A stretch of DNA of 49,964 nucleotides, taken from assembly GCF_001435975.1 (NCBI RefSeq), contig NZ_AYYR01000074.1:55758-105721 (forward strand). Reading direction: 5' to 3'. This document shows positions 1 to 8,242 of this stretch, one piece after another. The position numbers were made by a program, and so were the translations under genes. Positions within the stretch are counted from its first letter, which is position 1. Each line of letters starts with the position of its first letter. The stretch is from Secundilactobacillus collinoides DSM 20515 = JCM 1123. GTDB taxonomy: Bacteria; Bacillota; Bacilli; Lactobacillales; Lactobacillaceae. Below the pieces are notes generated by a model. It was given only the letters and a program-made list of their open reading frames with translations. It did no database searches and had not been told where the DNA came from.

Positions 1-130
1 AAAAACACGTCGCAATGACTACAAAAACGACTGTACCCACAAAAGTCCGGTTCTGACTTTTTGGCTCAGAGTCCGTTAGGCAGTAGCCCCTTGCCTTGCG
101 AAACTCGTTTCAGCAATGAGGCAACTAGTG
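1..130. repeat. Partial copy of dispersed palindromic element (right half)
   Basis: This stretch carries the tip hairpin AAAAGTC-CGGTTCT-GACTTTT (41-61) followed by CAGAGTCCGTTAGGCAGTAGCCCC and TTGCCTTGCGAAACTCGTTTC. The same right-hand sequence recurs near 3909-3940 and 48177-48210. The left half is absent or lies before the window. Whether it is a mobile repeat or a processed RNA hairpin cannot be decided here. Confidence 0.6.
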
Positions 131-210
131 AAACGCGTCGGCGCTTTCTGGTGGGGACAATCAACGCCTAAGCACGTTGACCACTAGCTCTAACCAACAA
201 AATAAGCACT

Positions 211-245
211 AAAAAAGAGGATACGATTCAGCATCCTCTTTTTAA
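211..245. terminator. Intrinsic terminator
   Basis: A stem AAAAGAGGAT / ATCCTCTTTT with a 10-nt loop is flanked by an A-run and a T-run, so it could stop transcription in both directions. It probably ends the gene upstream of the window. The rest of 246-536 holds no gene or clear signal that I can see. Confidence 0.8.
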
Positions 246-536
246 TTTGACCAAGTCAGCATCAGACATGACGGAATCAAATCCATGCCAGCGCGCACCT
301 CACGACCCTCCTGATGCATTGACCCACTAAAAGATGACAAGCCGAGGCGTTTAATTAAGGCTGCACACACTCGACAGCATTATAAAGCAACGGTTCTGGC
401 CTCAAGATTTTTAGGCGATTCCAGGCATACCCATGGTAGAAGGGCAAATATGCGGCCAACCTGACATCCCCATGCAACATGAATTTTCTAAACTTCCTTA
501 TAAACTGAAAATAAGTCAAGAATCTACAGTTTAATG

Positions 537-545
537 TGTTAAAAT
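537..545 (+). promoter_or_regulatory. Extended -10 promoter of gatCAB
   Basis: TGTTAAAAT fits the extended -10 pattern TGnTAnnnT. No good -35 hexamer is visible at the usual spacing. It lies about 70 nt before the gatC start. Confidence 0.4.
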
Positions 546-613
546 ATTTTAGTGTAGCGTTAATTTACCCTTATCGTGAATAAAAGAAATTCTTTTTGAA
601 AGAAGGAGAATCG

Positions 614-925
614 ATGACAAGTCGAATTGACCAAGACCAAGTCCAACACGTTGCTTCATTGGCCAAGTTATCTTTAGATGATAACCAATTGAAGTACTTT
701 ACGACGCAGTTAGACGACATTATTGGATTATTTGAAACGTTAAGCGAAGTTGATACAGACGGGATCAAGCCTACGTCTAGTGTCAGCGACCAAATCAACG
801 TCATGAGAGAAGACGTTGCTGATAACTGGGGTCAGCGTGATGCCTTGCTGGCAAACGCGCCAGAAGCCGAAGACGGCTATATTAAAGTACCCGTTATTAT
901 TGACGAAAGTGAGGACGAAGATTAG
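614..925 (+). CDS. gatC: Asp/Glu-tRNA(Asn/Gln) amidotransferase subunit C
   Basis: GatC is the small subunit of the GatCAB complex, which converts Glu-tRNA(Gln) (and Asp-tRNA(Asn)) to the amidated forms in the cytoplasm. GatC wraps around and stabilises GatA. The 103-aa product begins [10 protein letters not shown] and has the typical GatC helix [11 protein letters not shown] and the late motif [10 protein letters not shown] start it at the ATG at 614 because AGAAGGAG lies directly before it; an in-frame TTG at 596 would place that ribosome site inside the gene. It is followed 2 nt later by gatA and belongs to the gatCAB operon. Confidence 0.95.
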   Translation: MTSRIDQDQVQHVASLAKLSLDDNQLKYFTTQLDDIIGLFETLSEVDTDGIKPTSSVSDQINVMREDVADNWGQRDALLANAPEAEDGYIKVPVIIDESEDED

Positions 926-927
926 TA

Positions 928-2397
928 ATGAATTATTTTGATAAAGATCTGACTTCCCTTCACGAAGACCTCGTTAACAAGAAGATCAGTGCGACTGACT
1001 TAACCAAGGCGACCTTTGACAACATCGATACAACTGATGCAGACGTGGCAGCCTTCTTAAACTTAAATAAAGATGCAGCCCTGAAAAAGGCTGCTGAACT
1101 TGATGAAAAGGGCATCGATGCTGATAACATCTTGGCTGGGATCCCCGTTGCCATCAAGGACAACATTGTTACCAAGTGTCTGACCACGACGGCTGCTTCA
1201 AAGATGCTTGAAAACTTCAAGCCAATCTATGACGCAACGGCAACTAAAAAGGTCAACGAAAGCGGTATGATCAACGTTGGTAAGACCAACATGGATGAAT
1301 TCGCCATGGGCGGATCAACCGAAAACTCTGCTTTTAAAACGACTAAAAACGCTTGGGATTACACCCGTGTTCCCGGTGGGTCTTCAGGCGGTTCCGCAGC
1401 TGCTGTGGCTTCCGGCCAAGTGGTTGCTGCACTCGGTTCTGATACCGGTGGGTCAATTCGGCAACCCGCTTCATTTAACGGTGTGGTCGGCATGAAGCCA
1501 ACCTATGGCCGGGTTTCTCGTTGGGGTTTGATCGCCTTTGGCTCAAGCTTGGATGAAATTGGACCGATTACGCGGACTGTTAAGGACAACGCGCTGATTC
1601 TTTCAGCCATTGCGGGTCATGATGACCATGATTTGACCACCTCAACTAATGAAGTGCCTGATTTTGCTGCCGGCTTAAATGCTGACACCAACGTGAAGGG
1701 CATGAAGATCGGCCTGCCTAAAGAATTCTTGGGTGAAGGGGTCGATAAGGACGTTCAGGACGCCATTCTAGCAGCTGCTGACAAGTACCGTGAACTGGGT
1801 GCGACCGTGGATGAAGTTTCGTTGCCGCATAACAAGTACGGGGTTGCAGCCTACTATATCATTTCATCTTCTGAAGCTTCTTCAAACTTACAACGGTTTG
1901 ATGGTATTCGTTACGGTTATCGTGCTGACGATACCAAGAGTCTTGAAGATGTTTACGTGAAATCACGTTCTGAAGGCTTTGGTGACGAAGTTAAACGTCG
2001 AATCATGCTGGGGACGTTCTCATTGTCTGCTGGTTTTTACGATGCATACTTCAAGAAGGCTGCTCAAGTCCGGACGCTGATCATTAACGATTTCCAAAAG
2101 GTCTTGAAGGACTACGACTTCATTATGGGTCCCGTTGCGCCGACACCTGCTTACAAGATCGGTGAAGACGTGGATGATCCAATGACCATGTACATGAACG
2201 ATATTTTAACCATTCCAGTGAACTTAGCTGGTTTACCAGGCATGTCCATTCCAGCCGGTTTCTCAAACGGCCTGCCAATCGGCATGCAACTGATTGGCCG
2301 TCCTTTCGATGAAACTACCTTGTACAAGGCAGCTTACACCTTCGAACAGGCAACCGATTTTCACAAACAAACACCAAACGCAGGGGGTAAAAACTAA
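928..2397 (+). CDS. gatA: Asp/Glu-tRNA(Asn/Gln) amidotransferase subunit A
   Basis: GatA is the amidase subunit that releases ammonia from glutamine for the GatB kinase/transamidase site. The 489-aa length is normal for the family. The amidase-signature triad is visible: Lys77 in GIPVAIKDN, the cis-Ser Ser152 in [10 protein letters not shown], and the nucleophile Ser176 in [11 protein letters not shown]. The stop codon overlaps the gatB start by one base (TAATG), so the two genes are translationally coupled. A G-rich ribosome site for gatB (CAGGGGG) lies inside the gatA 3' end. Confidence 0.97.
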   Translation: MNYFDKDLTSLHEDLVNKKISATDLTKATFDNIDTTDADVAAFLNLNKDAALKKAAELDEKGIDADNILAGIPVAIKDNIVTKCLTTTAASKMLENFKPIYDATATKKVNESGMINVGKTNMDEFAMGGSTENSAFKTTKNAWDYTRVPGGSSGGSAAAVASGQVVAALGSDTGGSIRQPASFNGVVGMKPTYGRVSRWGLIAFGSSLDEIGPITRTVKDNALILSAIAGHDDHDLTTSTNEVPDFAAGLNADTNVKGMKIGLPKEFLGEGVDKDVQDAILAAADKYRELGATVDEVSLPHNKYGVAAYYIISSSEASSNLQRFDGIRYGYRADDTKSLEDVYVKSRSEGFGDEVKRRIMLGTFSLSAGFYDAYFKKAAQVRTLIINDFQKVLKDYDFIMGPVAPTPAYKIGEDVDDPMTMYMNDILTIPVNLAGLPGMSIPAGFSNGLPIGMQLIGRPFDETTLYKAAYTFEQATDFHKQTPNAGGKN

Positions 2398-3818
2398 TGA
2401 ACTTTGAAACAACGATTGGGCTTGAAGTCCATGTTGAGTTGAAGACAAATTCTAAGATTTTCAGTCCTTCCCCCGTTGAATTTGGGGACGACCCAAACAG
2501 TAATACCAACGTCATTGACTGGGGCTATCCTGGCGTTTTGCCAACCACCAACAAAGGCGTTGTCAAGTACGGCATCATGGCGGCCTTAGCACTCCATGCC
2601 GAAGTTGAAAAGCACCCGCACTTTGACCGGAAGAACTACTTCTACCCAGACAACCCTAAAGCATACCAAATCACGCAGTCTGATACGCCAATTGGCCACG
2701 ATGGCTGGATCGAAGTCGATGTTGATGGTACCAAAAAGAAAATCGGTATCGCTGAAATGCATATCGAAGAAGATGCCGGGAAAAACACCCATGAACGGGA
2801 TTATTCCTATGTCGATTTAAACCGGCAAGGCACACCATTGATCGAAATCGTTTCAAAGCCTGAAATTGCGTCACCTGACGAAGCATACGCGTACTTGGAA
2901 GCATTGCGTCAACGCATCCAGTTTACTGGAATCTCTGACGTGAAGATGGAAGAAGGGTCAATGCGTGTCGACGTCAACATCTCGATTCGGCCTGCTGGCT
3001 CAGATAAGTTTGGGACCAAGACTGAATTGAAAAACTTGAACTCCTTCAACTATGTCCGGAAGGGCTTGGCATTTGAAGAGCAACGTCAACAACGCGTTTT
3101 GATGTCCGGCGGCGAGATTCAACAAGAGACCCGTCGTTTCGATGAAAACTCGGGCCAAACTATTTTGATGCGGGTCAAGGAAGGCTCAGACGATTACCGT
3201 TACTTCCCAGAACCAGACTTGCCAACCCTGGATATTTCTGACGACTGGATCAACGAGATCCAAGTCGAAATGCCAGAAATGCCTGGGAAACGTCGCGAAC
3301 GTTACATCAACGATTTGGGCTTGACTGACTACGATGCTATGGTCATTACTCAAACTAAGGAAATGTCAGATTTCTTTGACGCAACCGTTAAATTGGGTGC
3401 TGACGCAAAGATGACCGCTAACTACCTGCAAGGGGACGTTAACGCTTACCTGAACGAGCAGCACGCAGATTTGCAGGATACGGATCTAACCCCTGAAAAC
3501 CTGGCCGGCATGATCAACTTGATCAACGACGGCACCATTTCTTCGAAGATGGCTAAGAAAGTCTTCAAGGCGATTACTCAGGGTAAGGAACCAAAGGCCT
3601 TTGTTGAAGAAAAGGGCCTGGTTCAATTATCTGACCCAGCCAAATTACAGCCAATTATCGATGAGGTCTTGGCCAACAACCAGCAATCCATTGAAGACTT
3701 CAACAATGGGAAGGACCGTGCCGTTGGTTTCTTGGTTGGTCAAATCATGAAACAGACACATGGTAAGGCGAACCCACAAGTGGTTAATAAGCTTTTGATT
3801 GCTTCGTTAAAGAAGTAG
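2397..3818 (+). CDS. gatB: Asp/Glu-tRNA(Asn/Gln) amidotransferase subunit B
   Basis: GatB activates the misacylated tRNA glutamate (or aspartate) with ATP and transfers ammonia from GatA. The 473-aa protein starts [17 protein letters not shown], the GatB signature, and continues with [21 protein letters not shown], a variant of the catalytic cradle region. It contains [14 protein letters not shown] and ends with the YqeY-like tail ([11 protein letters not shown]) that holds the tRNA. It ends in TAG at 3816-3818, and a dispersed palindromic element begins immediately after that stop. Confidence 0.97.
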   Translation: MNFETTIGLEVHVELKTNSKIFSPSPVEFGDDPNSNTNVIDWGYPGVLPTTNKGVVKYGIMAALALHAEVEKHPHFDRKNYFYPDNPKAYQITQSDTPIGHDGWIEVDVDGTKKKIGIAEMHIEEDAGKNTHERDYSYVDLNRQGTPLIEIVSKPEIASPDEAYAYLEALRQRIQFTGISDVKMEEGSMRVDVNISIRPAGSDKFGTKTELKNLNSFNYVRKGLAFEEQRQQRVLMSGGEIQQETRRFDENSGQTILMRVKEGSDDYRYFPEPDLPTLDISDDWINEIQVEMPEMPGKRRERYINDLGLTDYDAMVITQTKEMSDFFDATVKLGADAKMTANYLQGDVNAYLNEQHADLQDTDLTPENLAGMINLINDGTISSKMAKKVFKAITQGKEPKAFVEEKGLVQLSDPAKLQPIIDEVLANNQQSIEDFNNGKDRAVGFLVGQIMKQTHGKANPQVVNKLLIASLKK

Positions 3819-3945
3819 AGTGCGGAGCGAGGCGTTTAAGGGGCGGAGCGTAAGTCACTCTGGGCAGAAAATCCCGATTTTGGATTTTGTGCCCAGAGTG
3901 ACTTACGCAGTAGCCCCTTGCCTCGCGGAGCACGTTTCAGCTGTG
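3819..3945. repeat. Dispersed palindromic element, best-preserved copy
   Basis: A perfect 19-bp inverted repeat occupies 3848-3866 and 3890-3908 (core GTAAGTCACTCTGGGCA). It is topped by a second stem AAAATCC / GGATTTT. Outer arms are imperfect complements: GCGAGGCGTTTAAGGGGC on the left and GCCCCTTGCCTCGC on the right. The left edge touches the gatB stop codon. Copies occur at the window start, 31621-31990, 48085-48310 and 49891-end. The apparent reading frame through it is an artefact. Confidence 0.8.
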
Positions 3946-4040
3946 GTGCCAAGAAAAACGCCCCAGTTTAGCCTAGATGACTGGCTGGTGCAACAAAGCA
4001 AAATTCGACTGACTTTTAAAACCCAAAATACATGACGATC

Positions 4041-4075
4041 AAATGCCCAGGGGCCAAGCGTCACTGGGCATTTAG
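4041..4075 (+). terminator. Intrinsic terminator-like hairpin between gatB and dagK
   Basis: AAATGCCCAG pairs perfectly with CTGGGCATTT over a 13-nt loop, and TTAGTCTTT follows. It could end gatCAB transcripts that pass the palindromic element upstream. Confidence 0.6.
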
Positions 4076-4114
4076 TCTTTAGACAACTGATTCAAGAACG
4101 ACGGAGGAACCAAA

Positions 4115-5152
4115 ATGCGTAAACGGGCGCGTGTGATCTATAACCCGTCTTCAGGCCGTGAAGCCTTGAAGAAGGATTTGATCGATATCTTAGATGTATT
4201 TGAACAAGCTGGTTACGAAACCAGTGCCTTTGCGACAACTCCCGCACCCAATTCGGCGCGAGACGAAGCAAACCGGGCGGCGCGCGATGGGTTTGAACTC
4301 ATTGTGGCTGCTGGCGGCGACGGGACCATCAACGAAGTGGTCAACGGCATCGCCGGGCTGAAAAAACGGCCAAAGATGGCGATTATTCCTGCGGGGACGA
4401 CAAACGACTACGCGCGTGCGTTGCATATTCCTCGAGAAGATCCCCTGGCGGCGGCCAAAGTGATCTTAAAACAGCAGACGATCAAAATGGATATTGGCCT
4501 AGCCGCTGATAACTATTTTGTAAACATTGCGGGTGGCGGCCGATTGACTGAACTGACCTACGATGTGCCGTCAGAATTAAAATCTCTGTTCGGCTACTTG
4601 GCATACTTAGTCAAGGGGGCAGAGCTGCTGCCGCGAATCAAGCCATTTGATATGGATTTGAAATACGATGGTGAAGAGTATAAGGGCAAGGCTTCAATGT
4701 TTTTCCTGGCACTAACCAATTCAGTCGGCGGATTCGAACAACTTGTGCCGGATGCTTCTTTGAACGATGGCAAGTTTACCATGATCATCGTGAAGACGAG
4801 TAACCTGGTCGAAATTATGCGGCTGATCACCATGGTATTGAGCGGCGGGAAGCACATTAACGACCCGAAGATCATTTATCGCAAGGTCAGCAAGGTCCAC
4901 GTGAAACCACTGAATAATTCTCAAATCATGATCAATCTTGATGGGGAATACGGTGGCGATGCGCCAATGACGTTTACTGATTTAAAACAACACATCGAAT
5001 TTTTTGCCAACCTCGATGATATCCCAGATGACGCCGTGGAAACGGAGAGTCCCGAATACATTGAAGCTGAGCGGAAGTTCGTTGAGGGAGTCGGCGGTTT
5101 GCCAGAAGACGAGCAGGCTGATGTCCCAGATGACGATTCTGAGCAATCATAG
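4115..5152 (+). CDS. dagK: Diacylglycerol kinase (DagK/DgkB family)
   Basis: This enzyme phosphorylates diacylglycerol to phosphatidic acid, recycling the diacylglycerol released when lipoteichoic acid is built. The 345-aa protein has the diacylglycerol-kinase catalytic domain: a start RARVIYNPSSGRE, the nucleotide-binding GGDGT at 67-71 followed by INEVVNG, and PAGTTNDYARAL. The C-terminal half has the typical beta-sandwich ending IMINLDGEYGGDAP. The last 40 residues are acidic and probably disordered. It follows gatCAB, a common order in lactobacilli. CGGAGG precedes the ATG by about 8 nt. Confidence 0.93.
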   Translation: MRKRARVIYNPSSGREALKKDLIDILDVFEQAGYETSAFATTPAPNSARDEANRAARDGFELIVAAGGDGTINEVVNGIAGLKKRPKMAIIPAGTTNDYARALHIPREDPLAAAKVILKQQTIKMDIGLAADNYFVNIAGGGRLTELTYDVPSELKSLFGYLAYLVKGAELLPRIKPFDMDLKYDGEEYKGKASMFFLALTNSVGGFEQLVPDASLNDGKFTMIIVKTSNLVEIMRLITMVLSGGKHINDPKIIYRKVSKVHVKPLNNSQIMINLDGEYGGDAPMTFTDLKQHIEFFANLDDIPDDAVETESPEYIEAERKFVEGVGGLPEDEQADVPDDDSEQS

Positions 5153-5224
5153 TTTGAATTTGAGGGATTTTGCTGTATGATACGTAAGTCGGCAAAATCC
5201 TTTTAGTTAGTTATGGAGAAATAC

Positions 5225-6604
5225 ATGAAAATTAAAGCACCAGTAGAAAAAAATGAAAAATACACCGCAACCGTCGTCGATTTGACCTACGAGGGACTTG
5301 GCGTGGTCAAAGTGGACAACTATTCCTTGTTCGTTGACAACGCGCTTCCCGGTGAAGAAGTCAAATTTGTGGTCACAAAAGTTGGCAAGAACTTTGGCTA
5401 TGGCCGCGTTCTTGAACATCTGACCACTTCACCAGACCGGGTGGACACCAGCGATAAGGATCGCCGATTAGCTCAAGCCGGAATTGCACCTCTGCAGCAC
5501 ATGACATACGATGCGCAATTGCGTTTTAAGCAGCACCAGATCGAAAACCTGCTTCAAAAAGGCAAGCTGGATATCGAGGTGCTGCCGACCATCGGCATGG
5601 ATAAACCTTACCATTACCGTAACAAGGCCACCATTCCCGCCCGCTTAGTCAACGGCAAGCTGGAAACCGGCTTCTTCCGTCAGCACTCGCACACGCTTGT
5701 GCCTCTGGAAGACTATTACATTCAGGATCCTCGGATCGACAAGGCGATCGTCATCGTCCGTGACATTTTGCGGGATAACGGCATTATGCCATACGATGAA
5801 AAGACCCACCGTGGGTTGATTCGTAACATTATGGTTCGCCAAGGCTTCTACAACGATGAAATGATGGTTTGCTTGGTCACTAATTCAACCAAGCTGCCAA
5901 ACAGCCCGGCAATTGCTGAAGCCATTCGGGAAGCTATTCCAACGGTTGTCAGTGTTGTCCAAAACATCAACAACCGGCCTACCAACGTGATCATGGGTCC
6001 GAAGACAAAGGTCTTGTCCGGAAAACCAGCAATCACGGATAAACTTTTGGGCAATAAATTTGAAATTTCCGCCCAATCCTTCTATCAGGTCAACCCGCAA
6101 CAGACCGAAAAATTGTACGATCTTGCCATTGAAAAAGCGCAGTTGACCGGCGAAAAAACGGTTATCGATGCCTATTGTGGTATCGGAACTATTTCACTCG
6201 CTATGGCACGTCATGCCAAGGAAGTCTACGGTGTCGAAGTGGTTGCAACAGCCGTTGAAGATGCTAAAAAGAACGCCGCATTGAACAAACTAGACAACAC
6301 TCACTTTGAGACCAACAAGGCCGAGTACCAAATGGCTAAGTGGCAAAAAGAGGGTTTGAAGCCGGATGTTATCGTCGTTGATCCGCCACGTAAGGGTTTG
6401 GATGCAACTTTGATCGACAGTGCCAGTCAAATGGCACCGGAACGGATCGTCTACGTCAGCTGCAACCCAGCCACGTTGGTCCGGGATATTGAACGGTTCG
6501 CTGATGCAGGTTACACGGTTTCTGATCCCATTCAGCCCGTGGATCAATTCCCGCAAACACCGCATGTTGAGTCTGTCACGGTTCTTGAAAAAACAATCGA
6601 TTAA
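5225..6604 (+). CDS. rlmCD: 23S rRNA (uracil-5-)-methyltransferase, RlmCD/RumA type, without Fe-S cysteines
   Basis: The product methylates C5 of uracil in 23S rRNA using S-adenosylmethionine. The 459-aa protein has an N-terminal TRAM RNA-binding domain (about 8-67), then SFYQVNPQQTEKLYD, the SAM site DAYCGIGTISL, DPPRKGLD, and the catalytic cysteine Cys413 in VYVSCNPATL. The segment RRLAQAGIAPLQHMTYD (80-96) sits where RumA enzymes carry a CxxxxxCGGC cluster motif, and no cysteine remains there. I start at ATG 5225 because GGAGA is 6-10 nt upstream; the ATG at 5213 overlaps that ribosome site. Confidence 0.92.
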   Translation: MKIKAPVEKNEKYTATVVDLTYEGLGVVKVDNYSLFVDNALPGEEVKFVVTKVGKNFGYGRVLEHLTTSPDRVDTSDKDRRLAQAGIAPLQHMTYDAQLRFKQHQIENLLQKGKLDIEVLPTIGMDKPYHYRNKATIPARLVNGKLETGFFRQHSHTLVPLEDYYIQDPRIDKAIVIVRDILRDNGIMPYDEKTHRGLIRNIMVRQGFYNDEMMVCLVTNSTKLPNSPAIAEAIREAIPTVVSVVQNINNRPTNVIMGPKTKVLSGKPAITDKLLGNKFEISAQSFYQVNPQQTEKLYDLAIEKAQLTGEKTVIDAYCGIGTISLAMARHAKEVYGVEVVATAVEDAKKNAALNKLDNTHFETNKAEYQMAKWQKEGLKPDVIVVDPPRKGLDATLIDSASQMAPERIVYVSCNPATLVRDIERFADAGYTVSDPIQPVDQFPQTPHVESVTVLEKTID

Positions 6605-6617
6605 TGATAACTAATCA

Positions 6618-6662
6618 AAAAGCATTCTTTTTCATTTTTAGTGAAGAAGGACGCTTTTTTAT
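6618..6662 (+). terminator. Intrinsic terminator after rlmCD
   Basis: AAAGCATTCTTT pairs imperfectly with GAAGAAGGACGCTTT and is followed by a T-run. It ends the rlmCD transcript. Confidence 0.65.
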
Positions 6663-6843
6663 TTTGCTGTCCGTTAGCCAAACAGATGTCACTACAATGA
6701 CGGATATCATCTGATAATTGATAAAACACTTTAATGAATGTGTCAATATTAATAAGCTGTTTTGATTTGTAATATAACTGTAACATTTTAAAACTTGTAC
6801 TTAAAATGGTTAACAATGTTGGTATTTCACAAAAACTGCAGTC

Positions 6844-6869
6844 GTTTACAACCTTGGTTTACAACCTTG
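6844..6869. promoter_or_regulatory. Two exact tandem 13-bp repeats upstream of the metalloprotease promoter
   Basis: GTTTACAACCTTG occurs twice head to tail. The pair lies about 55 bp before a likely -10 box, the usual position for an activator such as a response regulator. No binding protein can be named. Confidence 0.4.
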
Positions 6870-6920
6870 ATGGGTGTGTTTTTAGAACTTGCTGAAAATT
6901 CACAAGTCTTTTCATGAATT

Positions 6921-6929
6921 TGTTACAAT
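6921..6929 (+). promoter_or_regulatory. Extended -10 of the metalloprotease gene
   Basis: TGTTACAAT matches TGnTAnnnT. A weak upstream TTCACA is too far for a standard -35, consistent with an activator-dependent promoter. Confidence 0.35.
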
Positions 6930-6939
6930 AATAAGACAC

Positions 6940-7261
6940 GTGAAAGGAGGGGGTTGCTTTTCAAAACAATACCGGCTAACATACATAACGTTGATTAAAT
7001 GTTGTTTAAATTTACATCAATTCACCACGAAACTTAAGTCAAAATTTGAAAGGTTGTGTCGATCGGGGGACCGGACGACTGATTAAATTTTGGTTATCAG
7101 GTTGGGACTGATAATCTGTACTTAACGATGTGGATAGGATGGCAAGACTCGGAGTCAAGTTTAGGGACTTGATGAACACCGTAAAGTTCGGAGTCTATGA
7201 AAAAGCGCAAATTGACCGTAATTTCATGGAAACGAATTTTAAGGGAGTTTATTAAACCACT
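6940..7261 (+). promoter_or_regulatory. Long structured leader, possible cis-regulatory RNA with a leader peptide
   Basis: About 320 nt separate the promoter and the protease start. A very strong ribosome site (AAAGGAGGGGG, 6943-6953) precedes a TTG at 6954 that opens a 14-residue peptide ending at 6998. Downstream are a 9-bp hairpin (7092-7100 with 7108-7116, loop GTTGGGA), a small hairpin TCAAGT/ACTTGA (7155-7172), and an enclosing pairing GACTC (7146-7150) with GAGTC (7191-7195). I cannot match this to a known riboswitch or T-box. The longer frame at 6889-7086 has no ribosome site at its start and is probably not a gene. Confidence 0.4.
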
Positions 7262-7960
7262 ATGACTATCAAACGTTTTACCACCACAGCTGTTGCTGTC
7301 GCTGCATTATTTATCGCTGTTGTCGCTGTCGCAAAGCCAGAATCGACAACTGCTCACAATACAGATACGATTAAAACACAAGCCGATGCAACACGTGCTC
7401 TTAGCCATTCAACGAGCGCTGCCACAGCGACCGTTGCACACATGTCTTACGCCTTTAAAACGGGTACTAGTGCTACGACACCAGCAAGTTATCGTTGGGC
7501 CAGCAAGACGATTACTTACAAAATTAATGATAAATCAACTTATTACAAACAAGTTTGGAACAGTGCTGTAAAACACTGGAACGCAACTAAGGTCATCAAA
7601 ATGGTGCCGGTTCAATCTGGAAAAACCGCTGATATTTCCTTAGCTTCAGCAAACAGCAACACGAAAAAAACATCAGGTGATATTGTCGGCCTCACTTATA
7701 CGTCCTATCACACTACCCAGAAGATGGGAAGTTTAAATGTGATGGCCAGTGCTAAATCCTATGTATACAAGAACATTGCCAATAAGATGGGCTACTCGCA
7801 ACTTGATCGCGAACACGTTGCTGAACATGAAATCGGCCACGCGCTTGGCTTGGAACATGCTGACACGAAGAAGAGCGTGATGTATTACGCTAACCGCAGT
7901 TCAGCCATTACTTCCACTGATATCAAGGGACTAAAGAACGCTTATATTAACAACAAATAA
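7262..7960 (+). CDS. Secreted zinc metalloprotease, matrixin-like
   Basis: A 232-aa exported protein, probably a peptidase acting outside the cell. The N-terminus is a Sec signal peptide: Lys4-Arg5, a hydrophobic run at 9-23, and likely cleavage shortly after Ala24. The zinc motif HExxHxxGxxH is intact as HEIGHALGLEH (189-199). A Met-turn SVMYY follows at 205-209, as in metzincins. Residues 78-110 (YRWASKTITYKI) resemble the first strand of matrixin domains. No LPXTG or other anchor is seen, so it should be released. Its ATG is the only start after an upstream stop, but the AGGGAG ribosome site is 14 nt away, which is long. Substrate unknown. Confidence 0.85.
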   Translation: MTIKRFTTTAVAVAALFIAVVAVAKPESTTAHNTDTIKTQADATRALSHSTSAATATVAHMSYAFKTGTSATTPASYRWASKTITYKINDKSTYYKQVWNSAVKHWNATKVIKMVPVQSGKTADISLASANSNTKKTSGDIVGLTYTSYHTTQKMGSLNVMASAKSYVYKNIANKMGYSQLDREHVAEHEIGHALGLEHADTKKSVMYYANRSSAITSTDIKGLKNAYINNK

Positions 7961-8000
7961 CTTATTTTAACCAACCGTAAAACGGTTTATGAGATACATT

Positions 8001-8050
8001 AAAGATCATCGGAACTTCCTAATAATGGGCGATTCTGATGGTCTTTTTTC
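8001..8050 (+). terminator. Intrinsic terminator after the metalloprotease
   Basis: AAAGATCATCGG pairs with TCTGATGGTCTTT with wobble pairs, and a T-run follows. Confidence 0.7.
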
Positions 8051-8242
8051 TTTGCTTAAATTTGGGTTTCGGACGCTTGTACCCAGTCGTGATTTAAACT
8101 ATAATCGAACCATTAATTAAACGTCTCACCAGATTTTCATCAGATGAGGCAATGGGATTGAAACGGCAACGCGCGTGACTGTTACGCGGCGTCGATTTTC
8201 GGAATAGGTTATATAAATTAGAATGCAGGAGGCGGCACTTAC

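Noticed and set aside
3819-3945. Insertion sequence
   Set aside because: The palindromic elements contain no transposase and no clear target duplication, so a full mobile element is not supported; a MITE-like origin remains open.
3820-4035. Plus-strand frame after gatB
   Set aside because: It lies across the palindromic element and starts one base after the gatB stop without a ribosome site.
6889-7086. 65-codon frame in the protease leader
   Set aside because: Its TTG start lacks a ribosome site and lies before the likely promoter -10; the strong ribosome site inside serves another frame.
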